Assembly (NCBI GenBank): GCA_001464965.1
Contig: LNEJ01000014.1
Coordinates: forward strand, 1-64,000
Direction of reading: 5' to 3'
Length of the DNA: 64,000 nucleotides
From: Gammaproteobacteria bacterium Ga0074134
GTDB lineage: Bacteria > Pseudomonadota > Gammaproteobacteria > Ga0077554 > Ga007554
A model generated the notes under the pieces. That model did no database searches. It saw only the letters and a program-made list of their open reading frames with translations, and was not told where the DNA came from. Within the stretch, counting starts at the first letter, position 1. Each line of letters opens with the position of its first letter. Position numbers and translations under genes: made by a program. Shown one piece after another: positions 53,661 through 62,672 of this stretch.

Positions 53661-54386
53661 ATGAGAATAGCAGCGCAAAATGGGGGCATCATTCTTCCAT
53701 CGCCAGAGCGGCCGCGCCTGGTGATGATGGCCGTGCTGGTGACACTGATCGTACATGTGTTCATGGTTTCGGTTTTGTGGCGTTTGTGGAGCAATCGGCC
53801 CATGCTGCAACCCACTCCTCCACTCGAATTAAACCTTATCGCGCCACCGCCTAAACCCGCGCCAGTGACGCCGCCGCAACTGGCGCCTCGTACTCCACCC
53901 GTGAATCAGCAGCCGATCAAGCAAACGCTTCCTTTGCCTGTTCAGCAGCCCGTCGCGCCGATTACAAAACCGGCGCCCCCCTTGCCCATGCCGGTGGCGC
54001 CGCCCGTGGCGGAGCCAGTCCATCAGCCAGAGGCCGCTCCGCCGCCGCCTGTAGCTGTAAAGGAGCCGGAAGCCGCGCCCATCAAAGCAGCGCCGGTAGC
54101 AGAGATCCAGCCGCCGGAGTTTGGCGCCGCTTATTTGAACAACCCGCCGCCCAGGTACCCTCCTGCCGCGCGGAAAATTGGCCTGCAGGGCACGGTACTC
54201 CTGAGGGTGCTGGTCAGCCCGGCGGGGTTGCCGGAGAAAATAAGCGTTCTGACCAGTTCGGGTTCACCGGTACTGGATGATGCCGCCATAAATACGGTCA
54301 AGCAATGGACATTCGTGCCCGCCCGCCAGGGAGACCATGCAGTTTCTGGGTCGGTTAATGTACCGATCCGTTTCGTTTTGAATTGA
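53661..54386 (+). CDS. tonB: TonB energy transducer
   Basis: Links ExbBD proton-motive energy to outer-membrane receptors. One N-terminal helix (VMMAVLVTLIVHVFMVSVLW, about 20-42), a long Pro-rich periplasmic stretch (about 50-145), and the TonB C-terminal domain with NNPPPRYPPAARKIGLQGTV and WTFVPARQG. 241 residues. The ATG at 53661 has no clear ribosome site; a downstream ATG in the helix start is possible but less likely. Dedicated TonB with its own ExbB and ExbD genes. Confidence 0.92.
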   Translation: MRIAAQNGGIILPSPERPRLVMMAVLVTLIVHVFMVSVLWRLWSNRPMLQPTPPLELNLIAPPPKPAPVTPPQLAPRTPPVNQQPIKQTLPLPVQQPVAPITKPAPPLPMPVAPPVAEPVHQPEAAPPPPVAVKEPEAAPIKAAPVAEIQPPEFGAAYLNNPPPRYPPAARKIGLQGTVLLRVLVSPAGLPEKISVLTSSGSPVLDDAAINTVKQWTFVPARQGDHAVSGSVNVPIRFVLN

Positions 54387-54429
54387 ATCGACTTTCCAGC
54401 ACATCACCCAAAACCAACCAGGAGAACTA

Positions 54430-55224
54430 ATGAACAGTACGCCTCAATCAACAACGTCCTTCATGGACCACCTGGGAAGTGCGGACCCTATGGTCTCAGG
54501 TGTGCTCTACCTGCTGTTGATTCTTTCCCTGCTGACATGGTTTTTGATCATCTACAAAGGTTCGGAGCTATGGCGCGCCCGGCGCGCGAACGACGAGTAT
54601 GCCAAGCAATTTTGGGAAAGTGCCGATGCCGTGATCTTCCTGAAAGAATCAGCCGCATCGCATTCCGCGTGCCCCCTGGCGCGGCTGACAAAAACCGGCG
54701 TTGCCGCCGTGGAACACTATCAATCTCACTACACCGATCCAAACGATGCCGCCAAACACATCAACAACATCACCGACACGCTCACCCGTGCCTTGCGCCA
54801 GGCCATCCAGGACCAGATTACCCACTTTGAAGCGGGCCTGGGAATATTGGCGACCATCGGCAATACCGCGCCGTTTGTCGGCCTGTTCGGCACCGTCATC
54901 GGCATCATGTCGGCACTGGAAGGCATTGCCGGCAGCGGTTCGGCGGACCTCAACGTGGTTGCCGGCCCGATTGGCGAAGCGCTAGTCGCCACCGCAGCGG
55001 GCATTGCTTGCGCTGTCCCGGCAGTGGTGGCCTACAACAGTTTTTTGCGGCGCATGAAGGTGTTCAGCAATACGCTGGATAGCTTTGCCTATGACTTGCT
55101 GTCCCACCTTGCCTCTGAACGTGCCGTCCGGGCGCTTGCGCCGGGCAGGATGCCCCAGCGCGGTGAGCGCAGGGATGCGCAAGAATCGCCAACACATGGG
55201 GCAATTACCGGGGAGAAAAAATAA
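54430..55224 (+). CDS. exbB: ExbB proton-channel protein
   Basis: MotA/TolQ/ExbB family. Helix 1 VSGVLYLLLILSLLTWFLII (about 20-42), cytoplasmic loop, then helices near residues 135-155 and 175-200; GILATIGNTAPFVGLFGTVIGIM is a family block with the conserved residues. 264 residues with a Glu/Arg/Ala tail. AGGAG lies upstream of ATG 54430. Overlaps exbD by one base. Confidence 0.95.
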   Translation: MNSTPQSTTSFMDHLGSADPMVSGVLYLLLILSLLTWFLIIYKGSELWRARRANDEYAKQFWESADAVIFLKESAASHSACPLARLTKTGVAAVEHYQSHYTDPNDAAKHINNITDTLTRALRQAIQDQITHFEAGLGILATIGNTAPFVGLFGTVIGIMSALEGIAGSGSADLNVVAGPIGEALVATAAGIACAVPAVVAYNSFLRRMKVFSNTLDSFAYDLLSHLASERAVRALAPGRMPQRGERRDAQESPTHGAITGEKK

Positions 55225-55652
55225 TGGCATTCGGTCAGCTTGATCGCGGCGGCGCGCCGCAACCCATGCACGAAATCAACGTTACCCCGTTGGTCGATGT
55301 GATGCTGGTACTGCTGGTGGTGTTCATCATCGCCGCTCCATTGCTGACCCATAAGGTCAAGCTCAACCTGCCCAAGGCCACGGCCCAGCCATCATCGGTC
55401 ATTCAAAAACCGCTCGTCCTCAGCCTGACGAAAGATGCGCAGCTCTATCTTGATGGTAAACCCATCGGCAGCGCGGCATTGCAAACGATGTTGCAAGGTC
55501 TGGTCGCGGCCAATACCCCGCCCACGGTGGAATTGCGCGCCGACGGTGACCTGGCCTATCAGCATGTGGTGCGCCTTATGGCATTAGTGCAAAGCACCGG
55601 GGTAACCAAACTTTCGTTCATTACGCAGCCTGAAGCTGTAGGCGCGCCATAA
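55224..55652 (+). CDS. exbD: ExbD accessory protein
   Basis: ExbD/TolR family. One helix (VTPLVDVMLVLLVVFIIAAP, about 22-42) preceded by HEINVTPLVD; the aspartate is the essential proton residue. 142 residues, with the C-terminal periplasmic domain ending near KLSFITQPE. Starts with an ATG overlapping the exbB stop. Works with ExbB and TonB. Confidence 0.95.
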   Translation: MAFGQLDRGGAPQPMHEINVTPLVDVMLVLLVVFIIAAPLLTHKVKLNLPKATAQPSSVIQKPLVLSLTKDAQLYLDGKPIGSAALQTMLQGLVAANTPPTVELRADGDLAYQHVVRLMALVQSTGVTKLSFITQPEAVGAP

Positions 55653-55690
55653 AAATCACATTCAACACCAAACTACGGGAGAATTACACA

Positions 55691-57787
55691 ATGAAAAAAA
55701 ACACGCGGGCTCAACGAGCGTTACGCAGCGCCAGGGGCGTAACATTGACGCTGGCAGGCATCACATGTCCATTGATAGCCATGGCGGCCGGCGTGCCGAC
55801 ACTCGATGTGGTGGAGGTGAAATCCGCATCAAACAACCTGATCGGCGCCGCCGATTCCGCCAACCAGGGCACCGTGACCAAAAAGCAACTGGAGGCACGC
55901 ACCGTTTATCGCCCCGGAGAATTACTGGAAACCGTGCCGGGACTGATCGTCTCCCAGCACAGCGGTGAAGGCAAGGCCAACCAGTTCTATGCGCGCGGCG
56001 TTAATCTTGACCACGGCACGGATTTGCGTATGAGCGTCGATGGCATGCTGGTCAACCAGCGCAGCCACGGGCACGGCCAGGGCTGGACCGATTTGAATTT
56101 TCTGATACCGGAGCTGGCGAGCGGCCTGCAATACAAGAAAGGGCCTTATTATGCCGAGGAAGGCGATTTTTCGTCGGTGGGCAGCGTCAACATAGGCTAT
56201 CTTGATGTCCTGCCGCGAGGCATTTCCAGTATTGGTATCGGCCAACAGGGTTACCGGCGCCTGCTGCTCGCCGACTCTCCCAAGCTGGGTGCGGGCAACC
56301 TGCTCTACGCAGCCGAGATAAGCACCAAAGATGGGCCGTGGCTCAACCCCGACGACTATCGTAAATTCAATACCGTGCTACGCTACAGCCAGGGCGATGA
56401 CCAGAATCGTTTCAATGTCACCGCCATGGCCTACCGGGGACTATGGAATGCCACGGATCAGATCCCGCTGCGCGCCGTGAACAGCGGTTCAATACCTCGA
56501 TTGGGCACGGTTGACCCCAGCGATGGCGGCGATGTCTCCCGCTACAGCCTGTCAACTGCATGGCAGCGCATGAGCGGCAATGGCATCACCCGCGCCAATG
56601 CCTATATCATCCAGCACGATCTCAACCTGTTTTCAAACTTCACCTATTTTATGAATGATCCTATCCGCGGCGATCAGTTCGCTCAACCCGACAAGCGGAC
56701 CATGTCCGCCGCGAATATCAGCCAGGCCTGGTTGAGCCAATGGGGCGGCCGCGATGTCGAAAATACCGTCGGGCTGCAACTGCAGAACGATAATATCTCC
56801 AATGGCCTGTTGAGCACCGTCAAGCGGCAGGTATGGGGCACAACCCGGCGTGACAAAATCGTCGAGAGCAGCGCGGCTGTTTATATCCAGAACAGCACGC
56901 GCTGGACGGAAAAATTCCGCACTGTGGCGGGGCTGCGCAGCGATTTCTACCGGTTCAAGGTTAACAGCAACAATGCTGACAACTCCGGCACCGAGAACGC
57001 CAGCATCACCAATCCCAAGCTGAGCATGATCTTCGGCCCCTGGGCCAAGACCGAGTATTACATCAACCTGGGCAGCGGCTTCCGCAGCAATGACGCACGC
57101 GGCACTACCCTCACCGTCGATCCGATGACCGGCAGCACGGTTGATGCCGGCGGCAATCCAATTCAAAGGGTCACCCCGCTGGTACGCACCAAGGGTGTCG
57201 ATCTGGGGCTGCGCACCGCCATCATACCGGGCTTGCAAAGCACCTTCACCGTGTTTCAGCTGGACTCCGCTTCCGAGCTGGTATTCCTGGGCGATGCCGG
57301 CACCACTGAGGCCAGCCGCCCCAGCCGCCGCACTGGCTTTGAATTTGCCAACTACTATGCGCCCACGCCGTGGCTGACCATAGACGCGGATATCACCTAC
57401 GCCAGGGCGCGCTTCAAGGGAGATGCCCCGGAGGGAAATCGCATCCCCGGCGCAACGGAAGGCGTCGCCTCGCTGGCAGCCCTGGTGGATAACGTCGGCC
57501 CCTACTTCGGCAGCATGACCCTGCGCCACTTCGGCCCGCGCCCCCTGATTGAGGACAACAGCGTGCGCTCAAACAATACCACCACGCTTAATGGCCAGAT
57601 CGGCTACAAGTTCCACAAAAACCTGCGTGTCGCGCTACAAGTCTTTAATTTGTTAAACAGCAAGTCCAACGCCATCGACTACTATTACGAATCGCAACTG
57701 CAAGGCGAAACGGCACCCATTGCGGACAAGCACTTCCACCCCATCGAGTCACGCTCGTTCAGGGTAAGTTTTATCAGTAATTTTTAG
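55691..57787 (+). CDS. TonB-dependent outer-membrane receptor, probably for nickel
   Basis: 698-residue TonB-dependent receptor. Signal peptide at about 1-33 (ending PLIAMAAG), a TonB-box-like LDVVEVKS near residue 38, the plug domain (LEARTVYRPGELLETVPGLI, then FYARGVNLDHGTDLRMSVDG), a 22-strand barrel, and a C-terminal Phe (FISNF). His-rich loops occur (QRSHGHGQGW). Ligand is not known from sequence; the downstream nikR gene and the NikR-like palindrome at the operon head point to nickel. Confidence 0.87.
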   Translation: MKKNTRAQRALRSARGVTLTLAGITCPLIAMAAGVPTLDVVEVKSASNNLIGAADSANQGTVTKKQLEARTVYRPGELLETVPGLIVSQHSGEGKANQFYARGVNLDHGTDLRMSVDGMLVNQRSHGHGQGWTDLNFLIPELASGLQYKKGPYYAEEGDFSSVGSVNIGYLDVLPRGISSIGIGQQGYRRLLLADSPKLGAGNLLYAAEISTKDGPWLNPDDYRKFNTVLRYSQGDDQNRFNVTAMAYRGLWNATDQIPLRAVNSGSIPRLGTVDPSDGGDVSRYSLSTAWQRMSGNGITRANAYIIQHDLNLFSNFTYFMNDPIRGDQFAQPDKRTMSAANISQAWLSQWGGRDVENTVGLQLQNDNISNGLLSTVKRQVWGTTRRDKIVESSAAVYIQNSTRWTEKFRTVAGLRSDFYRFKVNSNNADNSGTENASITNPKLSMIFGPWAKTEYYINLGSGFRSNDARGTTLTVDPMTGSTVDAGGNPIQRVTPLVRTKGVDLGLRTAIIPGLQSTFTVFQLDSASELVFLGDAGTTEASRPSRRTGFEFANYYAPTPWLTIDADITYARARFKGDAPEGNRIPGATEGVASLAALVDNVGPYFGSMTLRHFGPRPLIEDNSVRSNNTTTLNGQIGYKFHKNLRVALQVFNLLNSKSNAIDYYYESQLQGETAPIADKHFHPIESRSFRVSFISNF

Positions 57788-57825
57788 GCTATACTTTTAG
57801 TCAAAGCCGTTAAAGAGGGAGTTCA

Positions 57826-58287
57826 ATGGAGCGCCTCACCATATCACTGGAAACCACGCTCGCCAAACAATTTGACGAGTTCATTCGTGCGCGCGGATAT
57901 TCAAATCGTTCTGAAGCGATGCGTGACCTGATCCGGGAGCGTCTCGAAATCGAACGTCTCCAGAAATGGGAAGAAGGCTATTGCATCGCCACGCTGAGCT
58001 ATATCTACAATCACCACGAGAGCGAGCTGGCGAGCCGCATCACTTCGGTGCAGCACGAGCACCATGATCTGACACTGTCCAGCATGCACGTGCACCTCGA
58101 CCACGACAACTGCCTGGAGATTGCCATACTGCGCGGCCCAACCCAAGAGGTGCGCAACTTTGCCAACACCGTAATCGCCGCGCGCGGCGTGCGGCATGGT
58201 AAGCTGCACATGGTGCCGGTGGAGATGCGGGAAGAAAAGCACCCCGCCTCGTCTCACGCGCACACCCATAGCTACCCCATCACCTGA
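57826..58287 (+). CDS. nikR: Nickel-responsive regulator NikR
   Basis: Ribbon-helix-helix N-terminus (MERLTISLETTLAKQFDEFI) and a C-terminal ACT-like nickel-binding domain. Spacing of metal ligands matches E. coli NikR: His76 in QHEHHD, His87 and His89 in MHVHLDHDNC, Cys95 at the end of that motif. The tail is His-rich (SHAHTHSYP). 153 residues. Last of the tonB-exbB-exbD-receptor operon; likely represses it when nickel is sufficient. Confidence 0.92.
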   Translation: MERLTISLETTLAKQFDEFIRARGYSNRSEAMRDLIRERLEIERLQKWEEGYCIATLSYIYNHHESELASRITSVQHEHHDLTLSSMHVHLDHDNCLEIAILRGPTQEVRNFANTVIAARGVRHGKLHMVPVEMREEKHPASSHAHTHSYPIT

Positions 58288-58297
58288 CTGGCGACTT

Positions 58298-58927
58298 ATG
58301 CGATCCAAAGAAGCAAGCACCCGCATCATCTATGTGCGTCACGGCCAGACCGATTTTCCGCTGGACCGCATCTACAATGACGACGCGGAAGACCCTCAGT
58401 TAAATGCCGCAGGCGTTGAACAAGCCCGGCACGCCGCCGGATTGTTGCACAACACGAAAGTCGACCTGATCTGCGGCAGCCCCAGCAACCGCGCCTGGGC
58501 GACGGCACAAGCCATTGCGCAGACCACCTCCGCACCACTGGAGGCAAATACCGCGCTGAAAGAACGACGCTTCGGCATATGGGATGGATTGTTCTTCGAT
58601 GAAATCGAGCGCAACTATCCTGACCTGTATCAACAGTGGAAACAAAATCCCAGCGCCTTCAAACCGGAGGGTGGTGAATCGGTCTACGACCTGCTCGACA
58701 GGGTTAAAGCGGTGATTGATGGCCTTATTGAGCAACACAAAGGAAAAACCATCGTCGTGGTTTCTCACGTTGGCCCTATTCGTGTGTGTTTGACGGCCGC
58801 ACTCCAGATGCCGGTGGAATTATACCGGCAATTGACCATTGATTACGCATCGCTCTCCAGGGTGGATTACGGCAGGAGCCAGAACAACTTTGTGTATATG
58901 AATATCTCAAGCAAGGGGCTTGGTTAA
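58298..58927 (+). CDS. Histidine phosphatase family protein
   Basis: 209 residues with the RHG motif YVRHGQTDFP at the N-terminus and the second histidine in VVVSHVGPIRVCL; both catalytic histidines and arginines are present. Family members include alpha-ribazole and phosphoglycerate phosphatases, and the substrate here is unknown. The start at 58298 is chosen because the earlier frame overlaps nikR. It is 10 bp after nikR and so may be cotranscribed. Confidence 0.82.
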   Translation: MRSKEASTRIIYVRHGQTDFPLDRIYNDDAEDPQLNAAGVEQARHAAGLLHNTKVDLICGSPSNRAWATAQAIAQTTSAPLEANTALKERRFGIWDGLFFDEIERNYPDLYQQWKQNPSAFKPEGGESVYDLLDRVKAVIDGLIEQHKGKTIVVVSHVGPIRVCLTAALQMPVELYRQLTIDYASLSRVDYGRSQNNFVYMNISSKGLG

Positions 58928-58961
58928 GAGCCTGACCCCGCAGCGTGCGGGACTCGACACT

Positions 58962-59998
58962 TCATGTCATCCGCCGCGCCGGATACATCGGGGCCATGCG
59001 CTCGACCATAGCGTAAACGACCGTCAGCGCAATAAATGCCACCAGCACAGCCCATAGCAACTCCTCGCGATGGACATTCGCCCACAGCGCGATCAACGCC
59101 AATACCGCATTAAGCGCAATCGTCCCCCCCAGTATCCTGCCATGACTCCAGCCACCGCCATGGTGCAAACGCTGGTAGGCGTGTGACCGGTGCGCCGCAT
59201 ACCAGCGCTCACCTGCCGCCATACGCCGCAGCAGGGTCAACGTGGCATCAAACCAGAATACCCCATACAAAATCACCCACAACAACATGGGCACGTCGAA
59301 CCACACCTCGCCCGCCAGCGCAAACACAGCTATCAAAAAACCCAAAACACTGCTGCCCACGTCGCCCATAAAAATCTTGGCACGCGGCCAGTTCCACAGC
59401 AGAAAACCGGCCACCGTCGCCGCCAGCACCCATGCCGGAATCGCCAAAGCGGCCCCGCCCGCCTGCCACAGGAAAAAACCGCCCACCCCTAGCACAAACA
59501 CAATGCCTCTACACCCGCAATGCCATCCGTGCCGTCCATAAAATTAAACAGGTTGATCGACCAGACAACGGCAAAGACCGCCAACCCCGCGCCCAGCCAA
59601 CCCAGCGGCAGATCTGTCACGCCAAGGCCCACGGCATCAACACCACCCAGGGCCATGACACTGCCACCCGCCATCCCAAAATGCACCAGCGCCCGCCAGC
59701 GCGCCGGAAGATCGTGGTGATCATCCCAGTAGCCTACCCCCGCCAGCAGTAAGGCACCCGGCAAAAATGCCAGCGCCTGTGGAAACGACCACACTCCCAG
59801 CAAAACTGACCCGGCCCCTGCCACCAGCCACAGCAGTACAAACACCAGCCCCCCACCCCGTGGCGTAGCCAGGGTATGTGATGAGCGGGCATTAGGGTTG
59901 TCAAGCAAGCCCTTGGTCAATGCGTAGACACGAAAACGGCCAACAAAGAACCAGGACGCGACAAAAGCAAGCAGTAGAGATAAAGTCAGTATGAGCAT
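58962..59998 (-). pseudogene. Frameshifted glycosyltransferase family 4 (WecA/MraY-like)
   Basis: Two minus-strand frames make one gene. The first (59489-59998) has the N-terminal helices, GYWDDHHDLP and NLFNFMDGTDGIAGVEA; the second (58962-59501) continues WPRAKIFMGDVGSSVLGF and HRSHAYQRLHHGGG. Together they form the polytopic sugar-phosphate transferase that starts O-antigen or similar glycan on undecaprenyl phosphate. The frame breaks near 59490-59505, needing one added base. It could be a true mutation or a sequence error; no homopolymer lies at the break. Confidence 0.85.
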
Positions 59999-60156
59999 GA
60001 TGCCAACTTTAACCTCGTCAGGAAATTCTCATTAGGTACATGCATCGTTAATTTTATTAGTAGCCCGCTACTTTCTGGCGCCGGAAGGCCAGCCGGGAAA
60101 AGCGATTAAATTTAATATAATGACGGAAGCTTTAGAGAATGAAAGAGTACCGTGGC

Positions 60157-60549
60157 TTATGCCAATACCACAGGATGACTTGGAGCGGCTGTATCAGCGA
60201 GTTTCTTCAAGCGTTTGTCAAAAGTGGCGAACTGCACCGCCTCCCGTCCGGAGACCAGATGCAGCGCATCGGCGAAATCCATTCCAGATTCAAAAAGATC
60301 TAACGCCTCCGCCACCGCAGGACTATCCTCAACGGTAACTTGCGGCAGTCCAACAGCGTTTTTCAGCACATTTAGAATAACCGGCCCGCTCAACTCGTAA
60401 CTGAAACGCAACACCCATTCGGTTTCAAGCAACACGGTCTTGCCAATGTAAATCCTCTCACACTCAAACAGCGCTGCCGCACGTTTGGCTTGAACATCGT
60501 CATCGCGAGTCACCAGACGGACAAGAACATTGGCATCAATCGCGATCAT
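60157..60549 (-). CDS. PIN-domain toxin VapC (module 1)
   Basis: 130-residue PIN ribonuclease. MIAIDANVLVRLVTRDD carries the first aspartate, E in LLETEWVLRF the second, and MDFADALHL the third; FATFDKRL the fourth, so the active site is complete. The frame continues upstream to 60636, but ATG 60549 is preferred because it overlaps the antitoxin end by 14 bases as in other vapBC. Expected to cleave RNA when freed of antitoxin. Confidence 0.85.
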   Translation of the reverse strand: MIAIDANVLVRLVTRDDDVQAKRAAALFECERIYIGKTVLLETEWVLRFSYELSGPVILNVLKNAVGLPQVTVEDSPAVAEALDLFESGMDFADALHLVSGREAVQFATFDKRLKKLADTAAPSHPVVLA

Positions 60550-60796
60550 AGGTGGCCTTGATTCCTGCTGCAATGGCGGCATCCATTTCTTCGATCGTCT
60601 TTGCCGGCCCCGTGTAGCCGGCACAGCCAATGACATCCTCCAGCCGCGTCGGCTTAAAAGGCTTTAAAGGGCGCAGCAATACACCATCAGGAGTATCTTC
60701 GACTGAGAACTCCACTCCTGGCTGCCATTTATGCGCCGTCCTGATATGCTTGGGCAGAATCACCTGCCCTTTGCTTGAAAGCTTGGTGGTTTCCAT
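60536..60796 (-). CDS. AbrB-type antitoxin VapB (module 1)
   Basis: 86 residues with the SpoVT/AbrB swapped-hairpin N-terminus (TTKLSSKGQVILPKHIR) and a C-terminal tail that would wrap around the toxin (PAKTIEEMDAAIAAGIKA). Upstream of and overlapping vapC 1, as usual. Presumably represses its own promoter. The 97-bp gap to the epimerase fragment holds no clear gene. Confidence 0.83.
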   Translation of the reverse strand: METTKLSSKGQVILPKHIRTAHKWQPGVEFSVEDTPDGVLLRPLKPFKPTRLEDVIGCAGYTGPAKTIEEMDAAIAAGIKATYDRD

Positions 60797-60892
60797 GAGA
60801 CTTACCTCACCACTAAAGTAAGAAATATGTAAGACAGTATGGCGCTAACCTATTTCGTTTGCAATCAGAAAATTCATTAACCCTGCGGGTGC

Positions 60893-61326
60893 TCAGACGC
60901 CAACCCGTGTTCGCAGATACCAGTCCGCCGTCTCCCGTAATCCCTGCTCCATGGTGAATGGCGGCGCCCACCCCAGCTCCCGCCGGATTTTAGAGCTATC
61001 AATCACCAAAGAATCCAGCAGCCGCTCCATCTGCGCTGACTTGCCGGTCAATTGACCGGCTAAACGCAGCAAGGCAGGTGCACAGTCAGCAAATGCGCCG
61101 GACGCCCCAGTGAAGTGGCAATACGCCGGATCAATTCTGGCGTTGATACATCCTCGCCGTCACTCACCAAATAGGTTTGTTCAACCGCCGCAGGGTGTTC
61201 CAGACAAGTGATGATGGCATCAACAAGATTGCCGACGTAGACAAGACTGCGCTGATTTTTTACGGAATAAACCAGCCCCCCTGGCGCCGAGTAACGATGC
61301 TGTAGGAAAACTTGATTCTGAGGCAC
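60893..61326 (-). pseudogene. NAD-dependent epimerase/dehydratase 3' fragment A
   Basis: Minus-strand remains of the last third of an extended short-chain epimerase (UDP-glucose 4-epimerase type). The first frame has NQRSLVYVGNLVDAIITCLE and TYLVSDGEDVSTPELIRRI and ends at a premature stop near 61060. The next frame continues LLRLAGQLTGKSAQ and SSKIRRELGWAPPFTMEQG to the natural end at 60893. So it has lost its 5' part and carries a frameshift near 61077. The region 61327-61517 holds no recognisable gene. Confidence 0.75.
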
Positions 61327-61517
61327 CAGCCAGGGAAGCGAGCAGTGGCTCGCGCCAATGTGTTGCCACTGCGGGCGTACCCACTTGCATGGTGCGGAAC
61401 TTGGGCATTTTGAAAATCGTGTTGTTACGCCCTACTCGGTCAGACTAATACAGGGCCGGGCCTTTGGAGGTCAAACACCGGTGACAAGCTGCCTGAGTCA
61501 AGCCGGACGGACATTCC

Positions 61518-61910
61518 TCACAAAACCCTGACGTCCGGTATCGCCCGGATATTCGCTGCCATCTTACCGAGCGATTTGTCGAAAGTGTAGAAACCATCCT
61601 CCTCGGCACTCAGGGCAAGGTGTAGCGCATCTCCGAAATCCATCCCTTCCTCATACCATTGAATGGTGTAACAAAGAGCTTCAAAATTCTTGGGCTTGAA
61701 GTTGGGCAATCCCAGCAGCAAACGCACCCCCCTGACGATATCTTCGCGAGAGCCCCCATTCACCTTGAGCACCCAAACCAATTCGAGCATGACGGTCGGC
61801 GGAACTGTAAAGTCTTTCTCTTCAGCAAGAAGGGTGGCAGCAGCCTTCGCTTGCGCCGGCTCATCGCCGAGCAGATAACGCGCCAGGATGTTCGTATCGA
61901 GAGCAATCAT
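61518..61910 (-). CDS. PIN-domain toxin VapC (module 2)
   Basis: 130 residues. First acidic residue in MIALDTNILARYLLGDE, second in MLELVWVLKV, third in MDFGDALHLA, fourth in FYTFDKSLG, so all four are present. Similar in plan to module 1 but clearly diverged in sequence, thus not a recent duplicate. Its start overlaps vapB 2 by four bases. Confidence 0.87.
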   Translation of the reverse strand: MIALDTNILARYLLGDEPAQAKAAATLLAEEKDFTVPPTVMLELVWVLKVNGGSREDIVRGVRLLLGLPNFKPKNFEALCYTIQWYEEGMDFGDALHLALSAEEDGFYTFDKSLGKMAANIRAIPDVRVL

Positions 61911-62176
61911 CGCTTGGCAGCCTCATCAGCCTCACTCAGCATCTGCCCGATCGCCCGTTCCGTTTCCTCATCGCTTAACCGCTTCCGGCCAGGCTTTGCC
62001 AGCACCCCGGCAACATCATCAACCCTCGTGCGAGGAAAGGTGGGAACCGGCCGAAGCCGGATTTCATCTCCCGCGAATGAAACGATGAATTCGGTTCCCG
62101 CAGTCAAATGATGGGAATCCCTCACTGATTTGGGAATAACAATTTGCCCCTTGCTAGACAATTTAACGGTTTCCAT
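61907..62176 (-). CDS. AbrB-type antitoxin VapB (module 2)
   Basis: 89 residues. METVKLSSKGQIVIPKSVRD is the AbrB-like N-terminus and a charged C-terminal part (SDEETERAIGQMLSEADEA) follows. ATG 62176 gives the domain start; the frame is open to 62215 without added conserved residues. Overlaps its toxin gene. A 191-bp gap to epimerase fragment B holds no gene. Confidence 0.85.
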   Translation of the reverse strand: METVKLSSKGQIVIPKSVRDSHHLTAGTEFIVSFAGDEIRLRPVPTFPRTRVDDVAGVLAKPGRKRLSDEETERAIGQMLSEADEAAKR

Positions 62177-62367
62177 ATAGCAGCACCCAAAGAAGTAAGA
62201 CAATAAGTAAGGCAATGTTACACTAAGAAGGCTCCTGTGTCAGCCCGACCCCACTAAGAACCTGTTGGTGGACACGAAGTCGTGCCATTACATAGCGACC
62301 TGTTTGCAGCGCCTTTATCGATGTAGTGGGCAGTCAGTCCGGCCAGTTTTGCACTGTAGGAACGCCT

Positions 62368-62559
62368 TCAGGCGCGATCACCACTCCCTTGAAACCATTC
62401 CGCCGTCTCCGCCAGCCCTTGCTCCATCGTGAACGGCGGCGTCCACCCCAGCTCCCGCCGGATTTTGGAACTATCAATTACCAGGGGATCCACCAGCCGT
62501 CCCACCTCCGCCGATTTAACGGTCAACTGACCGATTACACTCAGCAATGTGAGCCGCAC
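62368..62559 (-). pseudogene. NAD-dependent epimerase/dehydratase 3' fragment B
   Basis: A second copy of the last 60 or so codons of the same epimerase: SSKIRRELGWTPPFTMEQGL is nearly identical to fragment A, at DNA level too. It lacks the catalytic and cofactor domains, so it cannot be active. Together with fragment A it brackets VapBC module 2, suggesting duplication of the gene end or insertion of the module into a larger epimerase gene followed by rearrangement. 62560-62672 holds no recognisable gene. Confidence 0.75.
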
Positions 62560-62672
62560 AGCACACCTTCGTATTGAAAACGCGCTCTGAAATCATTGCC
62601 AATCATAGCTATGTTAAAACATTGGCATAAGGAACAGGTCGGAACCAACGAAAACCAGCCGCAGAGAAATCA

